Shown: positions 1 through 11,063, counted from the stretch's first letter. The stretch: 64,000 bases of DNA from Serpula lacrymans var. lacrymans S7.9 (GCF_000218685.1 NW_006763300.1:122565-186564), one strand, 5' to 3'. Numbers and translations are program-made. Notes: a model not told the origin generated them from the sequence alone.

Positions 1-1915
1 CTCCTACGGCGAAAGATTATGATCTGACGAGAGAACACAAAAAAGGACATTTACTCGCCTCTTTTGCTACAGTCAACATCCCTTTCATGCGAGTGGCCGT
101 GCCATAGAGTTCTTGATGCTCTTCTAGATGATCAAGCACCTTGGATACAAATTTGTGGTCGTGGATGTCACTTGACCACATTGGACCAGCGACCTGTACA
201 GACAAAAATTACTTTCATACCACATCAAATCAAGGAGAACCCACATGAAATGGAGAGTCACATTCCGGGCACCGCTGAGGTACAGGTGGACCAACTTGCG
301 TCTTAAACTGATGATTAACATTGCCACTTTTTTCATGGACCTTTTCGATTATTCTGCCAAGAGGCTGTTCATAGAAAGACTGGCAACCGGCGCAAATGTA
401 GTAGGTGGCAGTTTTGCTACGGAAGAAACTCAGACTCTTGTAAGATCACGATCGAAAAATACAGACCTAGCAGCCTTTTTTACTTCTATAGGGGCAGAGT
501 GAATACGAACGAATATTCGAACATAGAAATCGATCGAGAGCGATAAAAGAGGTTGTATGTAGCGTCCATAGCGACCAGCGGAGGTCGATATCGTGTTCAA
601 AACAAGCCGGAGAGCCTTGTATCAAGTGAGTGAACAAGACATGCAAATAAGTCACCCAAGAAACGGAATGTACCGCTTCGTGACAGTACTCTGCCTTGAC
701 TGGTATGCCACCGTAATTCGAGTAACTAGGGGTTCAGATGTAAAGCTAAAAGAGATGCCAATACATGGGAACGAACCATTTTTCTGGATAGTTGGTCGTA
801 GCGAGGACTGACAGATCGGTGCATGTGACACACAGCAATCCTGTAAAGCACATTGTAAGCTAGTGGCTTATCCTTGTTGAGAAAACTGGACATTTCACCT
901 CCGTCGTTGACACACTGAACAGCCGCATCGATGAAGGGCGCCGCCGTCCCGTATGGATCCAAGTCGACGACATCAACGCGATTCTTCTCCGACCGGTGTT
1001 CATACATCAGTGCGCTGAATATTGCTCTCTGAGTAACCAATGATGATGCAATAGACAATAATGTACCATGCGTCGCCCTCGTTAATCCTGACTTTTCCCG
1101 AACCAGTGCGAGATTTTTCCTCTGCCGTGCTAGGTTGAGGTGAGTCTGTACCCTTAACTTCTGTGGGCACCCCGAGACCGTTAAGATCAATGTTTCTCTT
1201 CATGGCAGCAGTAGCTGACGAAGACAAATCGTTGGCGATGACATATCTACATTGAATGAAGTAAAGGGGCATGTGTGTAGATTGCACAAGAGACGGACCT
1301 CACTAGTGGTATTTCCTTCGCGTAGCGTATTGAACGTAGCCCAGTCGCAGAGAGTGCTTCCAATAGTATGAATTTGTAAGGATGGTACTTTCATCTGCAA
1401 TTCAATGGAATGAATGCATACATGTGGTACAACACCTACAGTTTTCAGTTTGCCCTCAGAAGGTCCTAACGTCGAGTCTGCCATCGTCGTATCTTCGGCG
1501 GCCAAACCTCCCTTAGCAGAAGGACCTGATTCGATTGTTGCATGTTCCGTTCGTGTTCCGTCAGTAGTCGAATCATCGACTAAGGGGTCCGAGTCTGCTG
1601 CATTCAAAAGCCAGGCAAGACGACACGAATGGGTAGAACCCCACCTTTCATCTTCTTCTGCCCCTTCCGATCGCCTCCCCGTTCTCGCCTCGCCCGCCTT
1701 TCCTGAGCCTGCCCCCACTTCGCCTCTTTCTCCCCATCAAACTGCTCGCTCCACGTCCTGATGCACGCGACGCTCAAGTCGCGATTGAACTCCTGGACCG
1801 GGTTCAAGAAGGCTTCGTCTTTTGAGGAGATCAGGATGTGAGACGTGTTCTCGGTGTGTAACGTGAAGCCTTCTGGGATGATCAGAGGGGAGGGACTCGG
1901 AGGGGCGTTTGACAT
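1..1915 (-). CDS. TRM1: tRNA (guanine-26-N2)-dimethyltransferase Trm1 (3' end beyond window)
   Basis: Uses S-adenosylmethionine to dimethylate G26 of tRNAs in nucleus and mitochondria. Exons fitted by eye: 1645-1915, 1440-1597, 1299-1387, 1067-1246, 899-1014, 777-840, 674-725, 467-615, 245-416, and 193 down past the window edge; phases agree at every junction. Recognisable Trm1 blocks in order: [83 protein letters not shown], and the Cys pairs CAGC and CPEC of the C-terminal zinc region. An acidic insert of about 50 residues (from 1597) separates the N-terminal block from the methyltransferase core. The first ATG is at 1915. The frame stays open upstream for about 39 codons without an ATG and reads as an Arg-rich, acid-free leader (see findings). 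The last residues lie off the left edge. Confidence 0.93.
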
Positions 1916-2378
1916 GTTGTTCAGCCCTCGGTTTCGTGGTGATGTTGGGATACCGGAAAACCGTGATCTTCTGGAGATTCCGAAGCCGAGGCGCAGAGGC
2001 CTGCAAAAAGATAAAAAGAGTATGGTTGTCACGGCTAGTGTAGATGAAGCTTATGCAGTCTCTGTGTTGCCTCGTCGTATACCAAGTATACAGATGAAAG
2101 TACTGTGAAAGTCACGTACGCTTTACATCATGTTCGCTTATGACTCTTGCAGTCGTTGTTAAAAATTACAGCAAGCCATCACTCCATAAAAAAAAGTTAC
2201 ACTTGATAAAACATCTAAAACTACGTGTGATGCTGGGATAAGATACAATTGAAAGGAGGCGAAGGAGAAGTGAGTAATTTCCGTATATCGTCCGATAAAC
2301 TTTGACTTGAAAAAAAGCCAAGTACTACGTATGTCGTAAAGAAAAGAAAGAAAAAAAAGTTCTCTAAAAGTCCAAGAC
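1916..2378 (-). promoter_or_regulatory. TRM1 upstream region and metalloreductase 3' flank
   Basis: No further gene seen. On the minus strand a long pyrimidine run ending in TTTTTGCAG (AG at 2001-2002) looks like a 3' splice site just upstream of the TRM1 ATG. Possible donors are GTACGT (5' G at 2119) or GTATAC (5' G at 2082), so a leader intron in the TRM1 5' UTR is likely. The 2160-2378 part is A-rich and presumably holds the metalloreductase 3' UTR. Confidence 0.45.
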
Positions 2379-5300
2379 TCAATATTCAAATTCTTCTGAT
2401 ACAAGCACTATAGAACCACGTAAATCACCACGCCGTATTCGGCCGGGATCAATTTGACCAGCAATTATCTTTCGTACCATTGCGTTGAGTGAAGTGGGCC
2501 CGCAACCTATTATGATATCCCAATTCGATCAGATCAGTTGGAGAACGTCATGAGGAAACTTACAGGCAACGATGACGGAGCCCTTTGAGTGCTCGACTTC
2601 ATCAGCTATTATCCGATCTAGCTTTGGCTTCCCAAGTCGTGCATGCTCCGCAACCACACCAGCATCAACCACCTCTTGTTCGTTCACCTTCAGTCTTCCC
2701 AATCCGTCGCTGTTTCTATCTCTCAGTTGCGAGATCCCGCCATGTCTGTTCGCAAACCCTGTTTTATCATCCGACGTACTTGATGTGAGCAGGGTTTCCC
2801 CGCGTGACATTGTTGGCGTGAGCAGTGTCCTTGAACTCTCTGCAGTTGAGATCGGTGAAATCAGTGCATTTCCTTTCCTCCAAGCACCATGGTCGTTTAA
2901 CACAGCTAGCGGACTCGGTGAGTCGATTGGTGAGATGACAGATGTGCGATCACTTAGAGGCGATATCGGAAGAAGTCGATCTGTAGAGTGTGAGGACACG
3001 ACGGAAAGCCTGTCCTGTATGCGTTTTGGCTTACGAGACCCGCTCGGCTCTCGCGTTCCCAAGTCACTCCGTTCGTCTGGCTTTGTTGCAGGAACCAGTC
3101 GAACCGACATTCTATCCAGCCTCCTAGACTGAGCTCGCCGCAGTTTACCCTCCTTCTTAACCTTCTTATTCAACACATCCTCCCCTGGCAACGCAGTATC
3201 GTCGTCTCCGTCAAAGTTCGTAAGCTCGAGCATATTGGTTCGATGAGCGAGACCGATGTCAGCAGATTCTATTTCGTCGTCCATATATTCTCCAGTGTAA
3301 TAACTCAGATCGACATCACTGTCAGCAGAACTATCGTGACTCTCGATAGATTCTACGGAGTCGGCACGTCCGTGAGATGGGCTAGTTCCTCCACGTGCAA
3401 AACTAGGCAAAGGTGGTGCAAGGTCAATGGTGTTAAAAGACCCACTGGGATAGAGGGAAGGCGGTGGGCGTCGAAGTGTAGGAATATCTGGAGACTTGAC
3501 GGTAGGCTGGAAGTTCGTTATAAAGATGTCCACTTGAATGGCGGAAGATGGAAGCATGGAAAGACATCTTCGGAGGATAGATGCACACCACTGGATATGA
3601 GCTGATAAAGGCCAAGAATTAGTATCAGTAATATAAAGATCAATTCTCCACTTACAGTATTCACGCACGAGCCATATGAATCGTACACGTGTAGTGAGTA
3701 GCCTTTTCTTCCCCCAACCTCCCGGGCGGCCCCCGAGATATCGCCCGTCTCTGCCGGAGAGGCAAAGACAAATGTACTGCAGGATAGAGAGACCGAAACT
3801 TACTCCCGAGCCGCCAGCGACAATCAAAACGGTGGAATGGTCTCCCCATCGAGCCCTTATTGAGCTTCCAAAGGGTCCATCTACGTAAGCTCGTAGTAAA
3901 ACTCCATAGCTCATACGACCTGTGAAATTTTCTGGGGGTTCCTCGTTTGGTGGGTTACGCAGACCCTGTTCTGTGAGGCGGGTTATCGCGTTCCACAGGT
4001 CCTGCGTCCATCCGCCCTTAGCACGAATAAGCATAACTATCACGCGTCCCTCGTCAGTCTGGGCTTGCTCGTCGCACACGGAAGCTGAGGTGAACGGATG
4101 AGATGTTAATCTGGATACAGACGGGATGTTGATGAGAAAATGTTGGCCAGGTGCCCAGGAATGAAACCCTGGAGTGACGAGCCGGAGGCGGATAGTCCTG
4201 CCAGGTAAAAGTTCAGCAAGGGCAAATCCAGGTGGTGGAATATATGATGGTGGAGGGGGCGTTGACGGCGGGGAGCGATCGTGTTTTGTGAAAGTAGATG
4301 TTGGAGAAATGATGAGAGAAGCTGGAGGGTATCCTTTATTATTGGCTGAGGAGTCATGTGATTGATAATAGGAACTGAGAGGACTAGGAGGACGAGTATC
4401 ATGTTTATCAAGTGGTGACCGCAGCGGTTCGGGGTTAAGTGAATGAAGATGATTTAACTCCCAAGTATCTTGCGGCGAACGAATTGTATATGGAGTAGCG
4501 GCTAATCTTTGTGCCTTGGGAGAAATCATGCCGCCCAAAAAGCCATTACTATGCATCCACCAAGTTGCTCGCCAGAGACGTTCGCCACCCCATAAGACCA
4601 GGGCAGCCCAACACCACCACCAAACGGTAGGATGGTGGAAAGCCGCAAAGACCAGAGTAAGAGGAACAAGTAAGACATGGAGGAAGTAGAATGCCTCATA
4701 ATACCTCCTCCGTATGGGATGTATAGACAATATAATCAAGAAAGTCAAGAAGCCAAAAGCCTAACGAGACATGAGCAAAGAAGAGATTCGAGGGGACAGT
4801 AATTTTGCTCACAATCCAGCCATAAATGAATGGCATATATAACCAAGTGTATGTGTATGCTACTTTTCCTGTTTGAGTTCTGATGTCTGTGGCCAATTGA
4901 ACACTCCACAGGGCAACGTGAACTGCAGTCAAGAACCAAATAAGTCGGCCAGACCAGCGATGAAGCCAGGCCAGCTTGTCAAAAAAGAGCTGGATCATGA
5001 AAGGAATGGCGAATACGGCAAAAGGAGGGGACTTTAAAGCAAAAAGAACGCATAGGGGGAACAGTGCGAAGGCGATTTGACCTGTTCGGGCTGAGGATGA
5101 CCACCAAGACTTTGATATAGTATACTGAGGCTGAAGAGGTAGAAAAGTGGAGGTGCTATGCGATGAAGTGGGATGTTCCAATTTGTTGCTGCTGCTACTT
5201 GATACCTGCCATACCTTCTCGGAGGGCGCAATATAATCCGGACCTACAAATGTTAGGGCTAAGGATGCAAGAAGTAGAACGGCCAGGCAAAGAAGTTGGG

Positions 5301-5640
5301 CATTTGACGGTAATGAGAGTGGCTGGCGGTGCGGTTGGCCTTTCTGAGAAGCAACTGCAAGACTATGCTTCTTCCTCCATGTTCTCCGGCGCAGAAACCA
5401 TTTTGTCCAGTAAGCCCCGAAGATACCACCTCGTGAGCCTGTCCAATGAAGGATGGCAAACACCAAGAAGATAAAAACGACTGCTATCCAGAGCAAGAAT
5501 GAATATCGACGGCTGGGCACGCTGAGCGAGTGTATTGTCAAGTATGCAGTGATCCATTCGAGATCATTTGGATATGGAGGAGTTGTGGGGTTTGGAGGAA
5601 ACGAAGAAGAAGCAGGCGAGGGGGAAGCGAGAGACGTCAT
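2379..5640 (-). CDS. Ferric-chelate reductase-type metalloreductase with large cytoplasmic insert
   Basis: Flavocytochrome of the FRE/NOX family: moves electrons from NADPH through FAD and two hemes across the plasma membrane to reduce Fe(III) or Cu(II). Exons 4813-5640, 3656-4760, 2564-3601 and 2379-2506 (introns 52, 54, 57 nt) give 1032 aa. N-terminal transmembrane segments are followed by two His pairs of bis-heme spacing (HRWSGRLIWFLTAVH near residue 226, HVLLVPLTLVFAAFH near 304), the FAD motif HPFTSASV (about 500), the NADPH motif GGSGVSFG (about 590) and a C-terminal CCGPTSLN. A Pro/Ser-rich insert lies before the FAD domain. A second, about 260 residues, Ser/Asp/Arg-rich, splits the NADPH domain before CCGP; the total is longer than the usual 550-750 aa. 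The neighbour ATX1 also handles copper. Substrate metal is not shown by sequence. Confidence 0.9.
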
Positions 5641-6148
5641 TGAAAAAAGAATGCGTGACTTTGTGAAAGAGCACTAGGGGGTGTTAGGATTAAAGGTGGG
5701 CCTACAGGTGGAATGGAAACGGAGACAGGAACAATAATAGTGTCAGTTTGCAATGAAAGGTATTTCAGGAGCAGGACCCATCTGATGATGGTGGTGATGG
5801 AGAAGAGGGAACAGTTATTCGTGGCAAGGAGAGAACATGGAATGGTCATCCGAGTCCGTCTATTCGACTGTCTGACTGCCGGAGCGATCCACGTGCTCGC
5901 CAGGATTACGGCATCTTACTGCATCGGCGATAATCTTAGAGCCGTTGACGAGAACTTGTACTACTTCAAGTTAGTGGCAGTAGCACTCTGTCATTCACTG
6001 CAATCCCATCACATCTCCTACACTTTGCTGCACATTCCATCCAAGAAAAACATCTATTACGACCGGCTGTGACAAAGTCGGTGGTACCTGAGCTATTCAT
6101 ACACTACACACCCTCCTCATCCCCGTATAAATAGTCTCCCTCCCTCAT
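5641..6148 (-). promoter_or_regulatory. Metalloreductase upstream region
   Basis: The 508 nt between ATX1 and the metalloreductase start should carry the reductase promoter. A TATAAATA element reads on the plus strand near 6125 (TATTTATA on the minus strand), about 490 nt from the reductase ATG. I saw no convincing iron-GATA or copper-response element. The open frame at 5713-6072 (+) resembles nothing known. Confidence 0.4.
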
Positions 6149-6553
6149 TCATTCCACAGTCTCGCCAGAAATAACCTGGTTTAGAACCCCGTTTCAGCAT
6201 TCCCACCCACGTCTTCATGCACTCACACATCACTTACCTCCTTCCCTGTCTTCTTGATCTTTTCCAAGACAGTATCGTAGCTGGCAGACCCTTTCACAAT
6301 CACCTCTTGGTTTGCAAGACTGATGTCGTACGACGAGACTCCTGCCAGTCAGGACTATTAGTCAGACTACAGCCGTCGAGTCTCCGCTATCACCACTCAC
6401 CATCCAACTTCTTCAAAACACGTTCCACCGCACCAGAGCATCCAGAACAGGACATCTGTCATCAACCGTTTAACTCGCCTCTTTATCTTATCAGTTATTT
6501 AAAAGTAGCAAACTCACCTTCACGTTGAATTTATAAGTATGGTCAGCCTGCAT
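6149..6553 (-). CDS. ATX1: Copper chaperone Atx1
   Basis: Cytosolic metallochaperone that carries Cu(I) to the Golgi copper ATPase (Ccc2 type), which loads multicopper oxidases such as the Fet3 ferroxidase. Four tiny exons, 6518-6553, 6401-6455, 6238-6341 and 6149-6175, with introns of 62, 59 and 62 nt, give 73 aa, the same length as yeast Atx1. The copper site MSCSGCSGAVERVL (MxCxxC) begins at residue 13, directly after the first intron. The ferredoxin-like fold continues with SYDISLANQEVIVKG and the Lys-rich face EKIKKTGKEV before the end SGETVE. Because each exon is short, a single-ORF search misses this gene. It sits next to a metalloreductase, which fits a joint metal-uptake role, although they need not be co-regulated. 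Confidence 0.95.
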
Positions 6554-6953
6554 CAAAAACAACCCGTCAATCGGCTGACTCGTATTAGTGATCAACTATT
6601 CTCGTACCATGACTGGAAACTTTCGCTCTAGAATACAAAATTTAAGAGAATACAAACGACGAGGTCTAAACAATGAACAATCCGTATACTGCAAAGTGGG
6701 AAACAGAGGCAAGTCTTATATATGGTCGGACAATCGCGCCATCTTTCAAGCTTAGTCATGAACATGAATAAGCCTCTGTACAGCACCTGTCCTGGTCCTC
6801 GGTCAAGGCAAACGAACATTCTCCGCAGAGTGAGCGGCCTTCAGACCTGAACCGTACTAAAATAGAGAATCGTTATTCATATTTGGTCCTGTACGTTCCA
6901 ATAATTAATAAGCTGCACCGCCAGATAGACTATACACCTGTCATCAGGTTGCC
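6554..6953 (-). promoter_or_regulatory. ATX1 upstream region and permease 3' flank
   Basis: 400 nt between the ATX1 start and the permease stop, both on the minus strand. AT-rich in 6630-6700. No further coding sequence, RNA gene or repeat seen. Confidence 0.35.
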
Positions 6954-9468
6954 TCAACTACGTGCTGTCCGACCTTCATACATCTCTACTTCGTCGCCCT
7001 CTGTCGCAACAGCTTCCCACCCTCCTCCCACGGCACGTTCACCCCGCATCCAAGCAATGCATGGGCCGAGGAAACCTAAACGACAAGCATCAGTCCACAG
7101 CACCATCATCCACGCCTCACATAGGCACGTACCAAGAAAACGGGGAAGCTTCACTTCGTTATTACGAGTCGTTATATAATAAACCGGAATGCCAGCAAGC
7201 ACAAAACCTATGAACGGCAAAGGTTAACTCGAATAAACCGCGGCAAGAGCTCGGAGTAAGTTACCCAGTACGGCTATAGCCTCTAAAGGTGCCGCAAAGA
7301 TTGGCATGCACAGCAGGAAAATTGCAACCTATAACGAAAGCTCAGATCAGATGCATGACACATAATCAGAAAATACAATGACGCACTGAACAAAACAACA
7401 ATGGCGTAATGATCCATGTTTTATAAGGCCTAAGTACTAAATCAGAAAGACTCGATAATGAGAGGGGGAAATGCTCACCTTTCTAACATGGGCTCTTTCA
7501 CTCGCAAGATAACAAGGCCAAGTACCTTTTCTCACACACCATCAGCGACTGCCCAATCAGGCCTATATAAAGAAATAGTACACACAGTGAGGAAATAAAA
7601 CGACCAGGATGCTACAACAGAAAAATTTATGAGTGATCGGAAACCACCGCCGATCACGATGAATGCAATCGTTAGGAAGGACTGCAAAAGAATCGCATTC
7701 ACGGGGGTCTGACGAGACTTGTGAAGACGTCCGAACGTCGCTGGAAGATACCTCTCCCTACCAGCGACGTAGATCAGTCGTGCGGATGTGAAAAGAGACC
7801 CTACAGTCGAAAACTATTGGAGACAGCACGCCGCTTGAAGAATATCAAACTCACCATTGAGTGCTCCAAAACATGAAAATGCAACCATAACTGCAAAAAC
7901 GGTTCCCCCAACGGGACCGAAAAGGGCTCGGCCAAAATCGAGCGCAACAGTATTACTCGACCCGACAGTCGCCTTGTCTAAAACAACGAAATAAGATACA
8001 TTCACCAGGAGAAAAAGCGCCTTATGGAAGAATATATAAGCCAGTTTACCATAAAAGGGTAAAATGAGAGTTCCTTACCGTCACAATCATCATGCTGAAG
8101 TGAATAGCCCTCGGGATATTTTTTTCGGGACTCTTTACCTCGCCTCCCACATAATTAGCCTGGTCCCAGCCATCAAATGCCCATAGTCCAGAATATAACG
8201 CAAGGGAATATGCCGAGGGACTTTTGCTCGAGTCGTGAAACAAAGGTTCGGTCAAAGATGTAGAAGCGTGTCCTCGAGCTGCGCGTATAATGCCCAATAT
8301 AACAATAGAAATCTGACCAAAAATCCTGTTAACCCAGTAACAGACTACCTGAAATAGACATATATACCAATGCAACTATCTACAAAAGAAAAGTTACTAC
8401 CGCTTTTTTTAAACCATCTTCTAAAAAAGCGCTTACTTTGACAGTAGTAAACACTACGGCAGCACGTGTGCCCAGTTTGCGAGTTCCAGAACATAGCGCG
8501 GTAACGAAGAGAACTGCGATGACTGCAGTGAGTTTGATGGACCATTGAGGGATATCACCCGGTGCCACATGATCACGAGTAGCGTGCCAAAAAAGTCGGT
8601 TTAGGTATTCTGCAAAAATAAGACTGATAACTGCATTTCCTCCTATAGTGATGAGTTAGCCTCCTGGTTGGGGGTACCAAATTGAGGAATGCAGAACAAA
8701 CCCGGCTTCAAAGCGGCTATTGCGGTCCAAGCAAACAAGTATGACACAAGAGGACCATACGAATATGCAAGATATGCCTGTGCTCCACCGTTGAGCGGTA
8801 TACTCGACCTTTTGAATTAGATCAATCGACTGAAGAGGATATTTGAATTGGGATCAAAACATACCCTAATTCAGCGAAACTACTAGCACCAGTCCAAGCT
8901 AACAAACCTGAAGCCAGCCATACAGCCAAACTTGCCCCCACGCTATTCGTATTAGCTACCACAACACCCGGCGATGAGCTGAAATACGCGATAAGTACGT
9001 TTGAGGATACGTTTGCAGAACTGGCATCTCACAAAATGCCAGAACCAATCTAACGCATTGACAGTCAGCCGTCCGCAGAATACAGACACAAGGAAGCGCA
9101 GGTAGCATTCACCTGTAGTCCAACGACAAGTCCAATTCCTTATCATCTTGGGACGTCATACAATGCAACAGAGTCATTAGTTATCAATGCTCACCGTGCA
9201 CTAGGGTTATGGTTTTTTCTGGACCATCGCTGTGTATATGGTCTGGTTCACTCAGACTAGTACTTAAAGGTAGGAGGTCGCGTTGGAAATCGAATCCAGA
9301 GAATGAAAAAGAACGCCCTCGCCCCGCCCTTGCGGTCAAAGGTCCTTCTGACAGCTCTAACCCTCGTAGAGAATCCTGGGATTCATGTGAATGTCGGGGA
9401 GAGACTGAAGGGTATTGATCCGCCGACGACAGTTCTGAAGTTGAGCCTCTATGCGACGTATCTGGCAT
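6954..9468 (-). CDS. Amino-acid permease, APC superfamily, LAT (Mup1-like) type
   Basis: Plasma-membrane amino-acid transporter. Fifteen exons fitted: 9195-9468, 9113-9138, 9033-9049, 8865-8978, 8702-8808, 8437-8642, 8368-8379, 8079-8312, 7855-8020, 7586-7800, 7479-7525, 7387-7429, 7265-7328, 7133-7207 and 6954-7075; all phases close to 573 aa. A Ser-rich cytosolic N-terminus of about 90 residues precedes TM1, whose signature GIGLVVGLQIGSGIFSSPG is assembled from three exons of which the middle is only 17 nt. Further family blocks are LLAWTGASSFAELG, LYSGLWAFDGWDQANYVGGE and SARLIYVAGRERYLP. About 12 hydrophobic segments are visible. A 12-nt exon (8368-8379, IVAL) lies in another membrane helix. 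The last intron (57 nt) is in frame, so retention would only lengthen the tail. Substrate unknown; the LAT family includes methionine and other large neutral amino-acid permeases. Confidence 0.92.
8368..8379 (-). other. 12-nt micro-exon of the permease gene
   Basis: Encodes IVAL between TTVK and ISIVILGI. Flanked by introns 8380-8436 (GTAAGC...GTAG) and 8313-8367 (GTATAT...TCAG). Exactly four codons, so skipping keeps the frame but shortens a membrane helix by four residues. Confidence 0.75.
9033..9049 (-). other. 17-nt micro-exon of the permease gene
   Basis: Encodes IGSGI plus two bases of Phe, the core of the substrate-binding GSGIF motif of TM1. It is flanked by introns 9050-9112 (GTGAAT...TTAG) and 8979-9032 (GTGAGA...TCAG). 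Without it the frame breaks and the family motif is lost. Confidence 0.85.
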
Positions 9469-9883
9469 AAAAATAAGGATGTGGGGTCGTTACAAGTCAC
9501 TTGCTAAAGGGGAAGGGATATTCGTCGCAGCCGAACTTGAACAACACCACCCCTTCAGTAAATTGTGCGTGTATCACGGTGGCGTCTGCTTAAAACGTTA
9601 AAGCGTACAATGAGCTAGTTATTTGTACATCTTTGGATCTGGTGGCAGATAATACAATTTCGTAAGGGGGCATAACATTATGATACAGTTCCTCTGACTC
9701 TGGCACGGATTTTATCTCTATGGTAAATACACGATGCAGGGTATTAAATCAGAGCAAACCAAGCTTTTCATAAATATGAACACAACCGAGGCATTGTGGC
9801 CATGGTTCTGTACTTTTCATGTCCGACGTTCCTTCGAATTCGGTTTCTAAGATAAAGCGCCCAAATACCAACAGCCACTTGGA
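9469..9883 (-). promoter_or_regulatory. Permease upstream region and MTR3 3' flank
   Basis: 415 nt between two minus-strand genes. No coding potential or structured element recognised; presumed permease promoter plus MTR3 terminator. Confidence 0.35.
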
Positions 9884-10964
9884 CTAGCTGGCCTTGCTGG
9901 TTTCAAGCAGTGACTGGGCGACTACAGCATGTATATCTGTACACCTTTCTTGACATAAATCTAGACACTAAACAGTCCAGTCAGAAATACTATATTTTCG
10001 TACTTGTTGTTGTGAAAATACTTGGGTAGCCTTCTCGACCGTCATTCGACCAGACTGCCAGACATTGGTGACAATTCCCAACGCAGGCATGCAAGCCAGA
10101 ATTAACGTCCCTTCCGACTTTCGAGCTTCCTTCTCTGTTGGGTCTAACCAAATTTCGTCCCCTAAAGCAGCCTGCATTGGATATGGTTTTTAAGTACACT
10201 CCATAAATAGGCTATATGCTTACCGCTGAGCAAGACGCCACAAGGCCAAGCACCTCTATCCCAGCATCTGCTAATGCAGCACTTGCTGCTATTGTTCCGG
10301 ATGAAATACAACCTTCAATACCATCATTCTCGATTATGGTGATAAATACGTCTATGGTAGATTTTGGCAACAGCTCCAGACGAACGGACGACAAAACCGC
10401 TTGATGGATAGACACCGCTAGAGACCTATCTTCAGCATCCTTGTCGAGGCAAGAGACAGGATAAGATATAGAATAGGCAGTATGCAAATATCAAGACGAA
10501 CACGTAGTGGCGCCTTTCTACGAGCACAGGAGAACGGCGAGAACTTCACTTCGACATTCAGTCGACCATTCTCACTGAAGGTGGTCGTTTTGGATTGCCT
10601 TGGGCCATAACTAAGAAAGAAGGGCGCGCAGACGGACTAAATCATGCAGTGCGAGATGCATTGTAAAGATGACGAACACGGCGCAGGCTATTTTAGTTTT
10701 ATCCGTTTCGATATAGGCAGAGCCATTGGCCTGATTTATTAGACCAGGCTGTAAGACTAGCGCAACGATGAAGCATATCAATGAACCTGAAAGCTGACAA
10801 GAAACCAAGGTATTCTCACAAATTGGCCGGATATCTTGCGGAGAACGTCCTTCACGGGGTTTTGCTATATTCCAGGACAAAGTATCCTCTTCCTCTTCCT
10901 CAAAAATGGGTGGATAGCTGTCTTCTGGACCATTGATACGTCGACGATCGTAGTTTTGGGCCAT
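9884..10964 (-). CDS. MTR3: Exosome core subunit Mtr3 (RNase PH fold)
   Basis: One of six RNase PH-like proteins forming the ring of the RNA exosome, which degrades and trims RNA in nucleus and cytoplasm; eukaryotic Mtr3 is structural, without catalysis. Exons 10820-10964, 10678-10756, 10502-10610, 10224-10439, 10022-10171 and 9884-9967 give 260 aa. Family blocks in order: IRPIFLQPGLINQANGSAY, IETDKTKIACAVYGPRQSK, VEVKFSPFSCARRKAP, SGTIAASAALADAGIEVLG, ACMPALGIVTNVWQSG and the closing helix CLDLCQERCTDIHAVV. One intron uses donor GTTCGT twice (introns 10611-10677 and 10440-10501), a non-optimal but accepted form. It shares a 99-nt promoter with the divergent splicing factor gene. Confidence 0.94.
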
Positions 10965-11063
10965 GAGCGCAAGAAATAACTTCCAAGGTCAGTCCAAGGT
11001 CGCGACTCCGAAATCAGTGCAGTCCTTGAAAATGAGCCAATTAATTACGTAATACGTTCAATC
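10965..11063. promoter_or_regulatory. 99-nt bidirectional promoter MTR3 / NSRP1-like with bZIP palindrome
   Basis: Only 99 nt separate the two divergent ATGs. ATTACGTAAT at 11044-11053 is a perfect palindrome containing TTACGTAA, the Yap/bZIP consensus; it ends 10 nt before the plus-strand ATG. Two CCAAGGTC repeats near 10983 and 10994 are also present. Both genes act on nuclear RNA, so shared control is plausible. Confidence 0.5.

Noticed and set aside
4696..4812. Apparent frameshift in the metalloreductase where two open frames overlap
   Set aside because: A 52-nt intron (4761-4812, GTGAGC...TTAG) joins GWI to AFGFLTFLIILS and restores the family sequence, so the gene is intact.
5713..6072. 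119-codon plus-strand open frame in the metalloreductase upstream region
   Set aside because: No family resemblance, no splice or coding pattern, and it overlaps a promoter region.
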